From the NCBI GenBank assembly GCA_028873865.1, contig JAPPNI010000029.1, forward strand, positions 62,001 through 126,000: DNA of 64,000 bases, in the 5' to 3' direction. Every line of letters begins with the position of its first letter. The first letter of the stretch is position 1. The position numbers and the translations under genes are program-made. The notes under the pieces were generated by a model. The model had not been told where the DNA came from, searched no databases, and saw only the letters and a program-made list of their open reading frames with translations. The DNA is from Chloroflexota bacterium (GTDB taxonomy: Bacteria; Chloroflexota; Dehalococcoidia; Bin125). Below, piece after piece: positions 52,601 through 60,330 of the stretch.

Positions 52601-53252
52601 CGCGCCGCCCGCTCTGTCCGAACGCCTTGAGCGTGGCCAGTCCCTGGACCGAATCGAGGAAGTCGGCGGCAAACGAGCCGTAGGCATCGCGCCGCCTGAG
52701 CGACGCCTCGGCGTTCTTCTGCTTGAGCAACTGCGGCAGAAGCAGGGTGACCAGGGCAAAACCGAAGTAGATTGCCGCGACGGGCAGGTCGAGCCAGCCC
52801 ATGAAGATGAAGATGCCGATCGGCGCCAGCGCGGCAACGATCAACTGGGGCAGGTACTGGCCGAAGAAGGTCTCCAGCTGCTCCACGCCCTCAATCACCC
52901 CGACCGTCACGTCGCCGGTGCGTCGCCGATCGAAATGTGAAGGTCCCAGACGCGTGACCTGGTCAAACAGGCGCTGTCTGAGCGAGAACTGCACCTGGAG
53001 GGCGGTGCCGTTGGCGATCTCCTCCTTGGCATAGAGGAACAGGGAGCGCGCAGCGATCGAGATCGCGGCCGCGATGATCAGCGGCACCAGGTCCGCGAAG
53101 CTGTCGCCCTGGAAGATGCGCGCGCCGATCCAGCCGAGCAGCGCCAGTCGGGCGACCCCGGCCGCCACCGCGCAGAGACCGACGGACACCGCCAGGGCAA
53201 TGCGCCAGCGGACGCCCTCGGTGAAGCGCCACAGTTCCCAGGAGAAGGTCAT
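49659..53252 (-). CDS. ABC exporter, two complete half-transporters fused in one chain (TMD-NBD-TMD-NBD)
   Basis: A 1197-aa membrane ATPase. First half: six helices, then NBD with Walker A G-R-S-G-S-G-K-S-T, signature L-S-G-G-E-R-Q-R, Walker B I-L-D-E-A-L-S-S and switch His in M-A-H-R-L. Second half: the same layout with G-P-S-G-A-G-K-T-T, L-S-G-G-Q-R-Q-R, I-L-D-E-A-T-S and I-A-H-R-L. Both ATPase sites look complete, unlike many heterodimeric exporters. In other bacteria this is usually two genes (as CydDC or BmrCD). AAGGA precedes the ATG. The substrate, drug or lipid or peptide, is unknown. Confidence 0.9.
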   Translation of the reverse strand: MTFSWELWRFTEGVRWRIALAVSVGLCAVAAGVARLALLGWIGARIFQGDSFADLVPLIIAAAISIAARSLFLYAKEEIANGTALQVQFSLRQRLFDQVTRLGPSHFDRRRTGDVTVGVIEGVEQLETFFGQYLPQLIVAALAPIGIFIFMGWLDLPVAAIYFGFALVTLLLPQLLKQKNAEASLRRRDAYGSFAADFLDSVQGLATLKAFGQSGRRGSELAERAQEVFRSTMGVLFHNAIAQGLTILAITVGAAVALYVGALRVESGAMELAELLVVLMLGVEVFRPLRELSQLFHQGLLGVAAAESVLDVDRATPLTPDATVAPVEVLEPSIEFENVSFSYPTGRRPALSDVSFTVEPGRRIGVVGRSGSGKSTLVWLLQRLYTPQEGTIRLGGRDLNELRFADIRAQMAVVLQDTYLFHGSVLANLRFAKPDASEDEIREAAQAANAHEFISALPEGYGTVIGERGHRLSGGERQRIAIARALLRDAPMLILDEALSSVDAENEATIQAALDRLMQGRTTLIMAHRLSSVRDCDEILVLDEGRLVERGDHETLLAEGGVYDWLMAGQMTDPSIDGFVDDAPAPGEAASAVTGSLAMRDYGGGATEAIVRAEGMGWQETSARLLALAAPYWFKTTLSFLTGVAHFFGAIAVGVIGALMVANVRDGDSITLLAVLLIVVAVLTGLFRFLENWVSHDMAFRLLADMRIALFRKLDQLAPAYLLRRRTGDLVSMATQDVETVEYFFAHTIANAFVSVVIPGVALVTLFVVDWRLGLGLAPLLIIAALSPLFTRHIVDRLGSRSRDHLGALNAHMVDTLQGLREVTAFQREPERKVEFEGLMRDYMPIRGGFNRQISTQRTLLEGLTGYGGLAVLTIGGELAVRGDIDSSLAPLLTLLAMGAFMPVAELAQVGRRLGDTLGATRRLTAVHSEAVAVVDGPGLATNGKPSDGAGVSEGAFAAVGFTYEDTPRAALDEVSFDLKPGGTVALVGPSGAGKTTAAHLMLRFWDPQDGKITLEDSDLRTYRLDELRGQVALVAQDTYLFNTSIRNNLLVAKPEASEGELLLAIERAGLADFVESLPEGLDTPVGERGAQLSGGQRQRVAIGRALLKDAPVLILDEATSHLDGLNERLVRNALDELMSDRTTLVIAHRLSTVRDADQIVVLDEGKVVEIGQHDQLASEDGLYSRLVRRQLSAAKR

Positions 53253-53487
53253 CGATCAATCCTTGAGCGCACAGCTGGTTCAGGTCGCCGCCCACAGTCT
53301 AAGAAGAGCTCGGTCGGTCGCAAAGGCGCCGCGAAGTGGAACAGGGTCGAGCGGCACGCGTCAGACACTCACGATCCTTCGCCCACAGATTTGAGGCTTT
53401 TCAAAGTCCAATTCAGCTGGTTCCAGGTCTTCACCCAGTCCCGCCAATGACAGGGACTGTGGCTCTGACCAGTCTGGGATTCGACCC

Positions 53488-53517
53488 TTGACATGCAACC
53501 CTGTGGTTGCGTATGGT
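53488..53517 (+). promoter_or_regulatory. ArsR-gene promoter with built-in operator
   Basis: -35 TTGACA (53488-53493), 18-nt spacer, -10 TATGGT (53512-53517). Inside the spacer lies a perfect palindrome GCAACC-ctgt-GGTTGC (53495-53510), the expected operator of the ArsR-type repressor encoded just downstream. The expected start point (~53524) is one or two nt before the ATG at 53526, so the mRNA is probably leaderless. Confidence 0.72.
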
Positions 53518-53525
53518 ATGCGTGC

Positions 53526-53798
53526 ATGGACGAAGACATGGTCTTCAAGGCGCTCGCGGACCCAACACGGAGGTTGATGCTGGACGAGCTCTCTGAGCGC
53601 CGGCAGCAGACCCTGTACGAGCTCACGGCGCGCCTGATCATGCGGCATGACGTCGCCATCTCCCGACAGGCCCTGGCCAAGCACATCGATCTCCTGGAAC
53701 AGGCAGGGCTCGTCAGCTCGGAGAAGCGGGGTAAGTATCGGATGCTCGTCTTCGTCGATGAACCCCTCAGAGCTGTCATGGATCGATGGCTCAAGTGA
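53526..53798 (+). CDS. ArsR-family winged-helix transcriptional regulator
   Basis: A 90-aa repressor: M-V-F-K-A-L-A-D-P-T-R-R-L-M-L-D-E-L near the N-terminus and the recognition helix in S-R-Q-A-L-A-K-H-I-D-L-L-E-Q-A-G-L, ending in a beta-hairpin wing. It has no Cys, so it does not use the metal site of ArsR/SmtB and is probably of the kind paired with small effector-binding proteins. It controls itself and the VOC gene 27 nt downstream. Confidence 0.9.
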   Translation: MDEDMVFKALADPTRRLMLDELSERRQQTLYELTARLIMRHDVAISRQALAKHIDLLEQAGLVSSEKRGKYRMLVFVDEPLRAVMDRWLK

Positions 53799-53825
53799 GA
53801 CCACGAACAGACGAGGAGGCCAGAT

Positions 53826-54209
53826 ATGCGCATCACACTCACCAACGTGTTCGTCGGTGACCAGGACGAAGCTCTGAGGTTCTACACCGAGACCCTGGGC
53901 TTCGTGAAGAAGCATGACGTTCCCGTGGGGGAATTCAAGTGGCTCACCGTCGTCTCGCCCGACGACCCGGACGGGACCGAGCTTCTGCTGGAACCGAATG
54001 AAAACCCGGTAGCGCAGGCATATCAGAGCGGGCTGTTTGACCAGGGCATCCCGGCAGCGTCCTTTGCTGTGACGGACATCACTGCGGAGTACGAAAAACT
54101 GAAGTCCCTGGGCGTGGCCTTCACCATGGGGCCAACGGAGATGGGCGACGTCACGATTGCGGTCTTTGACGACACCTGCGGCAACCTGGTCCAGATCATG
54201 CAAACGTAG
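53826..54209 (+). CDS. VOC-superfamily protein (glyoxalase/bleomycin-resistance/dioxygenase-like)
   Basis: A 127-aa protein with the paired beta-alpha-beta-beta-beta modules of the VOC fold. It begins T-L-T-N-V-F-V-G-D-Q-D-E-A-L-R-F-Y-T-E-T-L-G-F, and has E-L-L-L-E-P-N near residue 60 and G-N-L-V-Q-I-M-Q at the end. Likely a small metal-dependent or binding protein acting on the compound sensed by the adjacent ArsR regulator. Cotranscribed with it. Confidence 0.9.
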   Translation: MRITLTNVFVGDQDEALRFYTETLGFVKKHDVPVGEFKWLTVVSPDDPDGTELLLEPNENPVAQAYQSGLFDQGIPAASFAVTDITAEYEKLKSLGVAFTMGPTEMGDVTIAVFDDTCGNLVQIMQT

Positions 54210-54576
54210 CGACGACCGACCGGACTATCTAACGCAGGATGCGGGCGCAGACCGGCCCGCAGTGGTGTCTGGTGGGCCTAGCGATACCGAACTGCGAACC
54301 TTCCGATGGGTCCTGCCACTGTAGGCACAAAATGTGCTGTTGAACTACGGACAGCGGGAGCCAAGATAGAGAGCGCTCTACGGATTGGCACAGACTCAGC
54401 ATGCGCTCAAACTCAGGCCTCTGAATGTGAAGATCGACTCAGCAGCGTTGCTTCGAGCTTCTGGAACCAGCCGCGGACATCTCGGCGCGTTCGGTGCGAC
54501 CGCTCGGTGGCGGAGGCGAGGCAAGTGGAGATCTGCCAAGGGGATGCGCCCAACTGCCAAGCGGCGCATCGGCGGT
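54210..54576. other. Gene-free stretch, possibly decayed coding DNA
   Basis: No intact frame here looks real. On the minus strand around 54420-54560, a short stretch reads G-A-S-P-W-Q-I-S-T and then F-Q-K-L-E-A-T in one frame, faintly like a LuxR-type DNA-binding domain broken by frameshifts; this is a weak impression only. No repeat or RNA gene was seen. Confidence 0.35.
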
Positions 54577-54996
54577 CTAGCGCGACTCGCAATCTCGCGC
54601 CCTGATGATGTAGCCGATCCACGGCCCTTGCACCACGCCTTCAACCGAGACGCTGTCGCCAGGTTGAAGGTCTGCAGCCGCGCCGCCTGCGCCGTCACGC
54701 ATGACGCATTCGACGACCCAAGGAATCCCGAGGCTCTCTCGATGCCCTTGCAGTCGGACAATCGTGTCGCCGTCATCGTCCACGCCCGCATCGCGCACTA
54801 CGCCTGTGATCGCATAGCGCTGGTCCCCATAGTCACGCTGCGCCGCGACATTGTTTTCCTCATAGGCCCGAGTCAGGGTTGACGCTGATACCTCTCGGGC
54901 ATTGCTCGGACGCTCCTCGGCCTGGTCGTCGCCGCCGCAAGCGACCAGGAGCGCGGCCGCCGCAATTGCGGCCAATAGAGCGGCGCGCAGCATCAC
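54577..54996 (-). CDS. Lipoprotein with OB-fold (tRNA_anti-like) domain
   Basis: A 139-aa protein with a lipoprotein signal (L-L-V-A-C near residue 20). The mature part, L-T-R-A-Y-E-E-N-N-V-A-A then Y-A-I-T-G-V-V-R-D-A and G-D-S-V-S-V-E-G-V-V-Q-G, matches the pattern of the tRNA_anti-like OB-fold family found in secreted proteins. Anchored outside the cytoplasmic membrane. Function unknown. Its start overlaps the preceding small gene by 4 nt. Confidence 0.75.
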   Translation of the reverse strand: MMLRAALLAAIAAAALLVACGGDDQAEERPSNAREVSASTLTRAYEENNVAAQRDYGDQRYAITGVVRDAGVDDDGDTIVRLQGHRESLGIPWVVECVMRDGAGGAAADLQPGDSVSVEGVVQGPWIGYIIRARDCESR

Positions 54997-55190
54997 CCGT
55001 CTGAGTCCGGCTGCCTGGCCTCGGCCAGTCGAATGCGATTGCCAAAGTGCGCGACCAGACCGCCGATCACGCTCCCGCCCAGCACGATGATGAATGAAAC
55101 GATGGCGTCGCCGGCCAGTCCGCCGCCGCCGCGGGCGCTGACGGGAGGCGCTGGTCGGGATGACGAACGGCCATCACCCGGGAAGGTCAA
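54993..55190 (-). CDS. Small membrane protein (65 aa), hypothetical
   Basis: A 65-aa frame with a Ser/Arg-rich N-terminus and one hydrophobic helix (A-I-V-S-F-I-I-V-L-G-G-S-V-I-G-G-L-V-A-H-F). Its last bases overlap the start of the lipoprotein gene, which favours a translationally coupled pair. No family recognised; a chance frame cannot be excluded. Confidence 0.45.
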   Translation of the reverse strand: MTFPGDGRSSSRPAPPVSARGGGGLAGDAIVSFIIVLGGSVIGGLVAHFGNRIRLAEARQPDSDG

Positions 55191-55217
55191 CTCGAAGGTT
55201 CTTGCTTTTAGGAAGCT

Positions 55218-55293
55218 TGGTGGAGCTGGGGGGACTCGAACCCCCGGCCTTTTGACTGCCAGTCAAACGCTCTCCCAGCTGAGCTACAGCCCC
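55218..55293 (-). tRNA. tRNA-Ala (anticodon GGC)
   Basis: A full cloverleaf of 76 nt with the CCA end encoded (55218-55220). Acceptor arm GGGGCTG pairs with CAGCTCC, including the G3-U70 wobble that identifies alanine tRNA. D arm GCTC/GAGC, anticodon stem TTTGA/TCAAA with loop CTGGCAG (anticodon GGC), and T arm GGGGG-TTCGAGT-CCCCC are all seen. Confidence 0.97.
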
Positions 55294-55513
55294 ACTCGTC
55301 CCGCCCACAGGCGTGGGCTCTCAGCCTACGCCCGCGCTCTCGATAGCGCTACTGCTACCTCGTGACTTTCCGATTTCGCTCGCCCCCGGCTGTCGAAGTC
55401 GCGTCCGGCGATTTACGCTGAGCTAACTGGGTTTGCCGTTTGCGTTTGTCGGCGTCGACGGCTGCTGCATACATTGGTCACAGGCGTCGTGGGTGGCGCA
55501 AGGAATGACGGCC

Positions 55514-56548
55514 ATGCTCGACCGACTCCGCGCTCTGTGGGCCGAACGACCGGCCGTCGTGGCCGCCGCGGTGATCGCCCCGGTCGCCTTTTTTCTCACG
55601 TTGCTGATCCTCTTTCTGGTCGTCGGCAACGGACAGCAATCTCCGCAGCAGGATGTGGTCGCCGAGCAGCAAGCCAGCGAACAGCAGGCCGACGAAGCTC
55701 AAACCTCGACCACTCAGGAAGCCACCGTCGTTGTAGACACGTCGAGCGACGATGCTCAGCAACAGGAGGCAGTCGAGGCCGAGCAGGAGACAACCTCCGC
55801 GGCCGACGAGGAAGAGGCGGTTCAGCAGACCTCCGAGTCGCAGGACGCTGAATCGGAGCAGACATCTTCGCAGCAAGCCGACGAGTCCGAGGATTCGCAG
55901 GCCGAAGAGGAAGCCAGCCCCCAGACCGTGGCCGGGTTCACGGTCGAGCCGCTCGAGCAGGCGCTGGCCGAAGAGATCGACGAAGACGCGCTCCGGCACG
56001 GCACCGACGGGATGGAGGGCGGCATCCTCCCGATCGACAACGGGGTCGTGGTCTCCAGCAATGCGGAGCAGCGAACCACCTGGGAGCTGCTCGTGCCTTC
56101 GGCGAGTCTCAAGAGCGCAATCGTGCGCGTCGGTCGGACGAGTACCGGCGCGATGGGCTCGCCGGACAATCCCTACGTGATCGGCTGGCTCGATTCCAGC
56201 GCGGAGCCGGGCGCGGTCGGTAATCTCCTGCTCGCCGGCCACCGCGACTTCGAGGACAAGGACGGCAACGTCGGCACCGGCGTCTGCTGGGAACTGGTCA
56301 ACACGGTCGTCGGCGATCAGATGATCGTCCGGGACAACGAGAACGAAATCTACTACATCTACACCGTCACCGAGGCGGCGACGGTCGACCCCAAAGATCG
56401 CTCCTCCCGAAAGTACCTGAGGAACTCGGACGAGCGGATCATCACGCTGATTACCTGCGAAGGTTCATTCAACGCGGAGACGCATCAGTATTCGCACCGT
56501 CGTGTAGTGGTCGGAGTGCTCGCGGCTGTGGCCTCGCCCGACGCGTAG
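55514..56548 (+). CDS. Sortase (class E/F-like) with long acidic Gln/Ser-rich linker
   Basis: A 344-aa membrane-anchored cysteine transpeptidase. An N-terminal transmembrane helix (A-A-V-I-A-P-V-A-F-F-L-T-L-L-I-L-F-L) is followed by ~120 residues of Gln/Glu/Ser/Asp-rich linker, then the sortase beta-barrel: catalytic His in L-A-G-H-R-D-F, Cys in L-I-T-C-E-G, Arg in H-R-R-V-V. The ATG at 55514 is used because AAGGA lies 9 nt before it. The active site faces outward. The neighbouring gene is a second sortase. No LPXTG-type substrate is found in this window. Confidence 0.88.
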   Translation: MLDRLRALWAERPAVVAAAVIAPVAFFLTLLILFLVVGNGQQSPQQDVVAEQQASEQQADEAQTSTTQEATVVVDTSSDDAQQQEAVEAEQETTSAADEEEAVQQTSESQDAESEQTSSQQADESEDSQAEEEASPQTVAGFTVEPLEQALAEEIDEDALRHGTDGMEGGILPIDNGVVVSSNAEQRTTWELLVPSASLKSAIVRVGRTSTGAMGSPDNPYVIGWLDSSAEPGAVGNLLLAGHRDFEDKDGNVGTGVCWELVNTVVGDQMIVRDNENEIYYIYTVTEAATVDPKDRSSRKYLRNSDERIITLITCEGSFNAETHQYSHRRVVVGVLAAVASPDA

Positions 56549-56566
56549 GACGCCGAGGCCAACCGG

Positions 56567-57511
56567 ATGCGGCGACATCGGCTGAAGCTCCCCCGTTGGT
56601 CCGATGACCTTCGCCGTCACCTCGCCGAACTGCGCCGCCAACAGCCGAAGCTGTTCGTCGCCGTGTTGGCCGCGTTGGCCTCGCCGACCGCGCTCATCGT
56701 CCTGGTCCTGATACCGATCGCCGGGCTGGGAAGCTCGTCGACATCGGGCTCCGCGCAACCGACCGTTGCCGAACGTTCGGCGAGCGACGGCGACTCACAG
56801 CGACCGGTTCGCTACGTGCCCTACAACGGGCTCGCCCAGCAGCAATCCGCGGAGGCCGGCTCAGCCGATGCCCTGCCGGCCCAGCCGGCTGAGTCGGGAG
56901 TCGCGCTGCGCAAGCTCTCCGACGTGCTCAGGCAACGGCTCGACGAATCGAACCTGATCTACGGATCAAACGGTTCTGAAGGAAGCATCCTCCCCCTCGA
57001 CAACGGCGTCGTTCCCTCCAGCGGTCCGCGCTTCGACACGCACTGGGAGCTGATCCTGCCCTCGGCCGGCATCCGCGCAGCGGTGGTTCAGGTCGGATTG
57101 ACCCACGACGGAGCGATGGGCTCACCCGACAACCCCTTCGTGGTCGGCTGGTTCAATCGCTCCGCGATCCCCGGAGAATCGGGCAACGCGCTGCTCGGCG
57201 GTCACCGCGACTACCAGGACCGCGACGGCAACATCGATGTCGGCGTCTGCTGGAAACTCGACGACACCCGCGTCGGCGACCAGCTGATCATGTTCGATCA
57301 GTCGACCAACCGCTACTACGTCTACGACATCGTCGACAAGGCGACGATCCTGCCCGACTCCGCAGACGCCGTCAAGTACCTCAGCCAGACCCGGGAATCG
57401 GTCGTCACCCTGATCACCTGCTCAGGCGACTTCGACAGGGCCACCCACAGCTACGCCGAGCGGCTGATCGTTGTAGCGCTGCTCAACGCCGTCGCCGCTC
57501 CCGACGCCTGA
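56567..57511 (+). CDS. Sortase (class E/F-like), second tandem copy
   Basis: A 314-aa sortase starting 18 nt after the first. It has the same plan: N-terminal membrane helix (F-V-A-V-L-A-A-L-A-S-P-T-A-L-I-V-L-V-L-I-P), a shorter linker, and a catalytic domain with G-G-H-R-D-Y, T-L-I-T-C-S-G and Y-A-E-R-L-I-V-V. Shared segments such as G-A-M-G-S-P-D-N-P show that the pair arose by duplication. Different linkers and ends suggest different substrates. Confidence 0.88.
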   Translation: MRRHRLKLPRWSDDLRRHLAELRRQQPKLFVAVLAALASPTALIVLVLIPIAGLGSSSTSGSAQPTVAERSASDGDSQRPVRYVPYNGLAQQQSAEAGSADALPAQPAESGVALRKLSDVLRQRLDESNLIYGSNGSEGSILPLDNGVVPSSGPRFDTHWELILPSAGIRAAVVQVGLTHDGAMGSPDNPFVVGWFNRSAIPGESGNALLGGHRDYQDRDGNIDVGVCWKLDDTRVGDQLIMFDQSTNRYYVYDIVDKATILPDSADAVKYLSQTRESVVTLITCSGDFDRATHSYAERLIVVALLNAVAAPDA

Positions 57512-57525
57512 GCCGCGTCGCCGGC

Positions 57526-60330
57526 CTACCAGTACTGGCGACGCTTGCCCTTCTTGCCGCCCGCTCCGCTGTGACGCCACTCCGACGGCTCCGCCGCCCG
57601 CTCCACCGCGACGGCGCAGACCTTGTACTCGGGAATCCGCGCCACCTCGTCGTAGGCGTTGTTGGTCAACCAGTTCGCCGCAGAATCGGCGAGCCGCACG
57701 AACGGCACGAAGATCGAGCCCTCGGCGACATCGTCGGTGACGAATCCGACGCCCTCCATCCGACCCCGCCGTGACGCCACCCAGACCGCCTCGCCGTCGA
57801 CGATCTCCATCCGCGCCGCATCGTTGGGATGGATCGCGACGCGCAGCTCCGGCCACGAGTCGACCAGTCCCTCGACCCGTCGCGTGATCGTCCCGCCGTG
57901 CCAGTGGTACAGCACGCGGCCGGTGTTGAGAATCAGCGGATAGCGCTCGTCCGGCGCCTCCTCCGAGGGCGGCAGCTGGCGCACCGGAATGAACTTGCCC
58001 AGCCCGCGAGGGAACGACTCGTCGTACAGCCGGGGCGTCCCCGGATGATCGACGCTCGGGCACGGCCACTGGATCCCGCCCTCGTCGTCCAGCCGGCGAT
58101 GCGACAGCCCGGCCATGATCGGCGTCAGCGAGGCCAGCTCATCGAAGACCGACGCCGCAGATCCGTGCTCAAATCCAAATGACGCCATCCCCAGCCGACG
58201 CGCCGTCCGACGCGCCACATCCTGAACGATCTCCCAGTCCGCCCGCGACTGGCCCACCGGCGCGATCACCTGGCGTACCCGCTGCACCCGGCGCTCCGAG
58301 TTGGTGAACGTTCCCTCCTTCTCGGCGAACGACGCCGCCGGCAGAACGACATCGGCCAACTCCGCCGTCTCGTGCATGAAGATGTCCTGCACGACGAGGA
58401 AGTCCAGCTTGTCGAACGCCTCGTGCGCGTGCGCCAGGTTCGGCTCGGTCAGCAGCGGGTTCTCACCCACGATGTACATGCAGCGCACGCCCTCCCCCGA
58501 GAGAATGCTCTCGACCATGTCCGTCGCCCGCAGTCCTTCCGCCGACGGCAGGTCCGCCTCCCAGATGCTCTGGAACCGGTCCAGGACCTCAGGTGTGTAT
58601 CGCTGATAGCCCGGCAGCGCGTCGGGGATGCAGCCCGCGTCGCCCGCGCCCTGCACGTTGTTCTGCCCGCGCAGCGGCGAGACGCCGTTGCCGACCCGCC
58701 CGACCTGGCCGGTCAGCAGCGCCAGGTTGAGCAGCGCCGTGGCATTCGCCGTCCCGTTCGTGTGCTGGGTCACGCCCATGCCCCAGATCAGGCAGGAGCC
58801 ACCGGCATCGTCCTCGCTCGGATTTGGCTGCGCGTACGTCCGCGCCGCCCGAATCAGCAGCTCCGCCGGAACTCCCGACATCTCCTCGACCGCCTCGGGC
58901 GTGTACTCGTCCAGTTCGGCCAGCCAGTTCTCGAACCCCTCGGTCCGCTCCGAGATGAACGCCTCGTCCGCCAGCCCATCGTCCAGGATCACACGCGCCA
59001 TCCCGTTCAGCACCGCGACGTCGGTGCCCGGATACTGCCGTAGCCAGAGATCCGTGTGATCGCACAGCTCAATCCGTTTCGGATTGAGCACGATCAGCGC
59101 CGCCCCGCGATCCACAGCCGTCCGCATTCGCGACGCCGCCACCGGATGGTTCGAGGACGGGTCCGCTCCCACCACGAACAGGCAGTCCGCCGCCTCGTAG
59201 TCGCTGTAGCTGTTCGAGGTCGCCCCGGAGCCGAGCTGCGCCAGCATCGCCTCGACCGACGGCGAGTGACACAGCCGCGTGCAGTGGTCGATGTTGTTCG
59301 TGCTCATCACCGCGCGAACGAACTTCTGCAGCATGTAGTTGTCTTCGTTCGTCGCCTTGGCCGACGAAAACGCCCCGAACGCCCCGCGATGCTCGGCGAA
59401 CTTCTCCGCCACCAGGTCGAGCGCCTCGTCCCAGGAGGCCGGCTGCAGCCCCTCGGGCCCACGAATCAGCGGGGTCGTCAGCCGATCCGAGTGATTGACG
59501 AACGCCGTCCCGAACCGTCCCTTGACGCAGAGCAAGCCCTTCGAGGAGAGGTTGTTCGGGTCGTCGTCGACATGCGTCAGGATGCCGTCCTCGGCGGTGA
59601 TGTTGATCCCGCAGCCCACGCCGCAATAGGGGCACACGGTCGAGACGGTCTTGACTCCGGACGCCGCCCGCTTGGGCCGCAGCGCCTCGGTCGGACAGGC
59701 CGCGACACAGGATCCGCACGAGGTACAGGTCGACTCGCCCAGCGGCTCATCGCCGAACGAAGCGATCCGCGCCGCCTTGCCCGCCCCGGCAATCCCGATC
59801 GCGCCGATGTGCTGGCGATCCGAACAGGCCGAAACGCAGCGTCCGCAGAGGATGCAGTCGGTCGCGTCGAAGCGGTAGAAGTGATTGGACTCGTCCCGGT
59901 GTTCATTCGTCCGGGCGATCCACCGATCGATCGCAGCCCCGTGCGTCTCGGCGTGATGACGCAACTCCGTCGACGCGCCCCCATTTGCCCGGGTCAAGTG
60001 CGCTTCGTTGTCGGTCATCGCCAATGTCAGCTCGAGGATGCCCTTGCGCGCCGCGGTCGCAGCGTCGGAGTCGGTGCGCACGACCTGCCCGTCGGACAGC
60101 GGCGTGTGACAGGCCGCGGGCAGCCCGCGTTGACCATCAATCTCGACCAGGCACGTCCGGCAGGCTCCCAGGGCGGGACCGTCCAGGTCCTTGCACAGGT
60201 GCGGCAGATCGACCCCGGCCGCCAGCACGGCGTCGAGAATCGTCGCGCCCGTGGGCATCTCCACCGATTGTCCGTCGATCGTGGCCGTGATCGTCGCAGC
60301 GGCCTGACTGGTCATCGAGTCGGTCGTCAC
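57526..60330 (-). CDS. fdhA: NAD-linked formate dehydrogenase, alpha (molybdenum/tungsten) subunit, cysteine type
   Basis: A 934-aa cytoplasmic enzyme that oxidises formate to CO2. The N-terminus is a [2Fe-2S] ferredoxin domain (H-L-C-K-D-L...C-R-T-C), followed by a His-Cys3 cluster region, two [4Fe-4S] motifs (C-I-L-C-G-R-C, C-T-S-C-G-S-C), a further cluster motif C-P-Y-C-G-V-G-C and the bis-MGD cofactor domains. The metal ligand lies in R-L-C-H-S-P-S at residue 354 and is Cys, not Sec. The GTG start at 60330 overlaps the NuoEF-fusion stop by 4 nt and has GGGAG upstream; ATG at 60315 is an alternative. Electrons pass to the NuoF-like partner and NAD. Confidence 0.93.
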   Translation of the reverse strand: MTTDSMTSQAAATITATIDGQSVEMPTGATILDAVLAAGVDLPHLCKDLDGPALGACRTCLVEIDGQRGLPAACHTPLSDGQVVRTDSDAATAARKGILELTLAMTDNEAHLTRANGGASTELRHHAETHGAAIDRWIARTNEHRDESNHFYRFDATDCILCGRCVSACSDRQHIGAIGIAGAGKAARIASFGDEPLGESTCTSCGSCVAACPTEALRPKRAASGVKTVSTVCPYCGVGCGINITAEDGILTHVDDDPNNLSSKGLLCVKGRFGTAFVNHSDRLTTPLIRGPEGLQPASWDEALDLVAEKFAEHRGAFGAFSSAKATNEDNYMLQKFVRAVMSTNNIDHCTRLCHSPSVEAMLAQLGSGATSNSYSDYEAADCLFVVGADPSSNHPVAASRMRTAVDRGAALIVLNPKRIELCDHTDLWLRQYPGTDVAVLNGMARVILDDGLADEAFISERTEGFENWLAELDEYTPEAVEEMSGVPAELLIRAARTYAQPNPSEDDAGGSCLIWGMGVTQHTNGTANATALLNLALLTGQVGRVGNGVSPLRGQNNVQGAGDAGCIPDALPGYQRYTPEVLDRFQSIWEADLPSAEGLRATDMVESILSGEGVRCMYIVGENPLLTEPNLAHAHEAFDKLDFLVVQDIFMHETAELADVVLPAASFAEKEGTFTNSERRVQRVRQVIAPVGQSRADWEIVQDVARRTARRLGMASFGFEHGSAASVFDELASLTPIMAGLSHRRLDDEGGIQWPCPSVDHPGTPRLYDESFPRGLGKFIPVRQLPPSEEAPDERYPLILNTGRVLYHWHGGTITRRVEGLVDSWPELRVAIHPNDAARMEIVDGEAVWVASRRGRMEGVGFVTDDVAEGSIFVPFVRLADSAANWLTNNAYDEVARIPEYKVCAVAVERAAEPSEWRHSGAGGKKGKRRQYW

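Noticed and set aside
53361-54203. Minus-strand 280-residue frame across ArsR and VOC
   Set aside because: It is antisense to two recognisable domains with ribosome sites, a promoter and an operator on the plus strand.
55033-55365. Plus-strand 110-residue frame with a G-T-R-T-P-G-L-L-T-A segment
   Set aside because: This is the well-known antisense translation of a tRNA gene, here tRNA-Ala.
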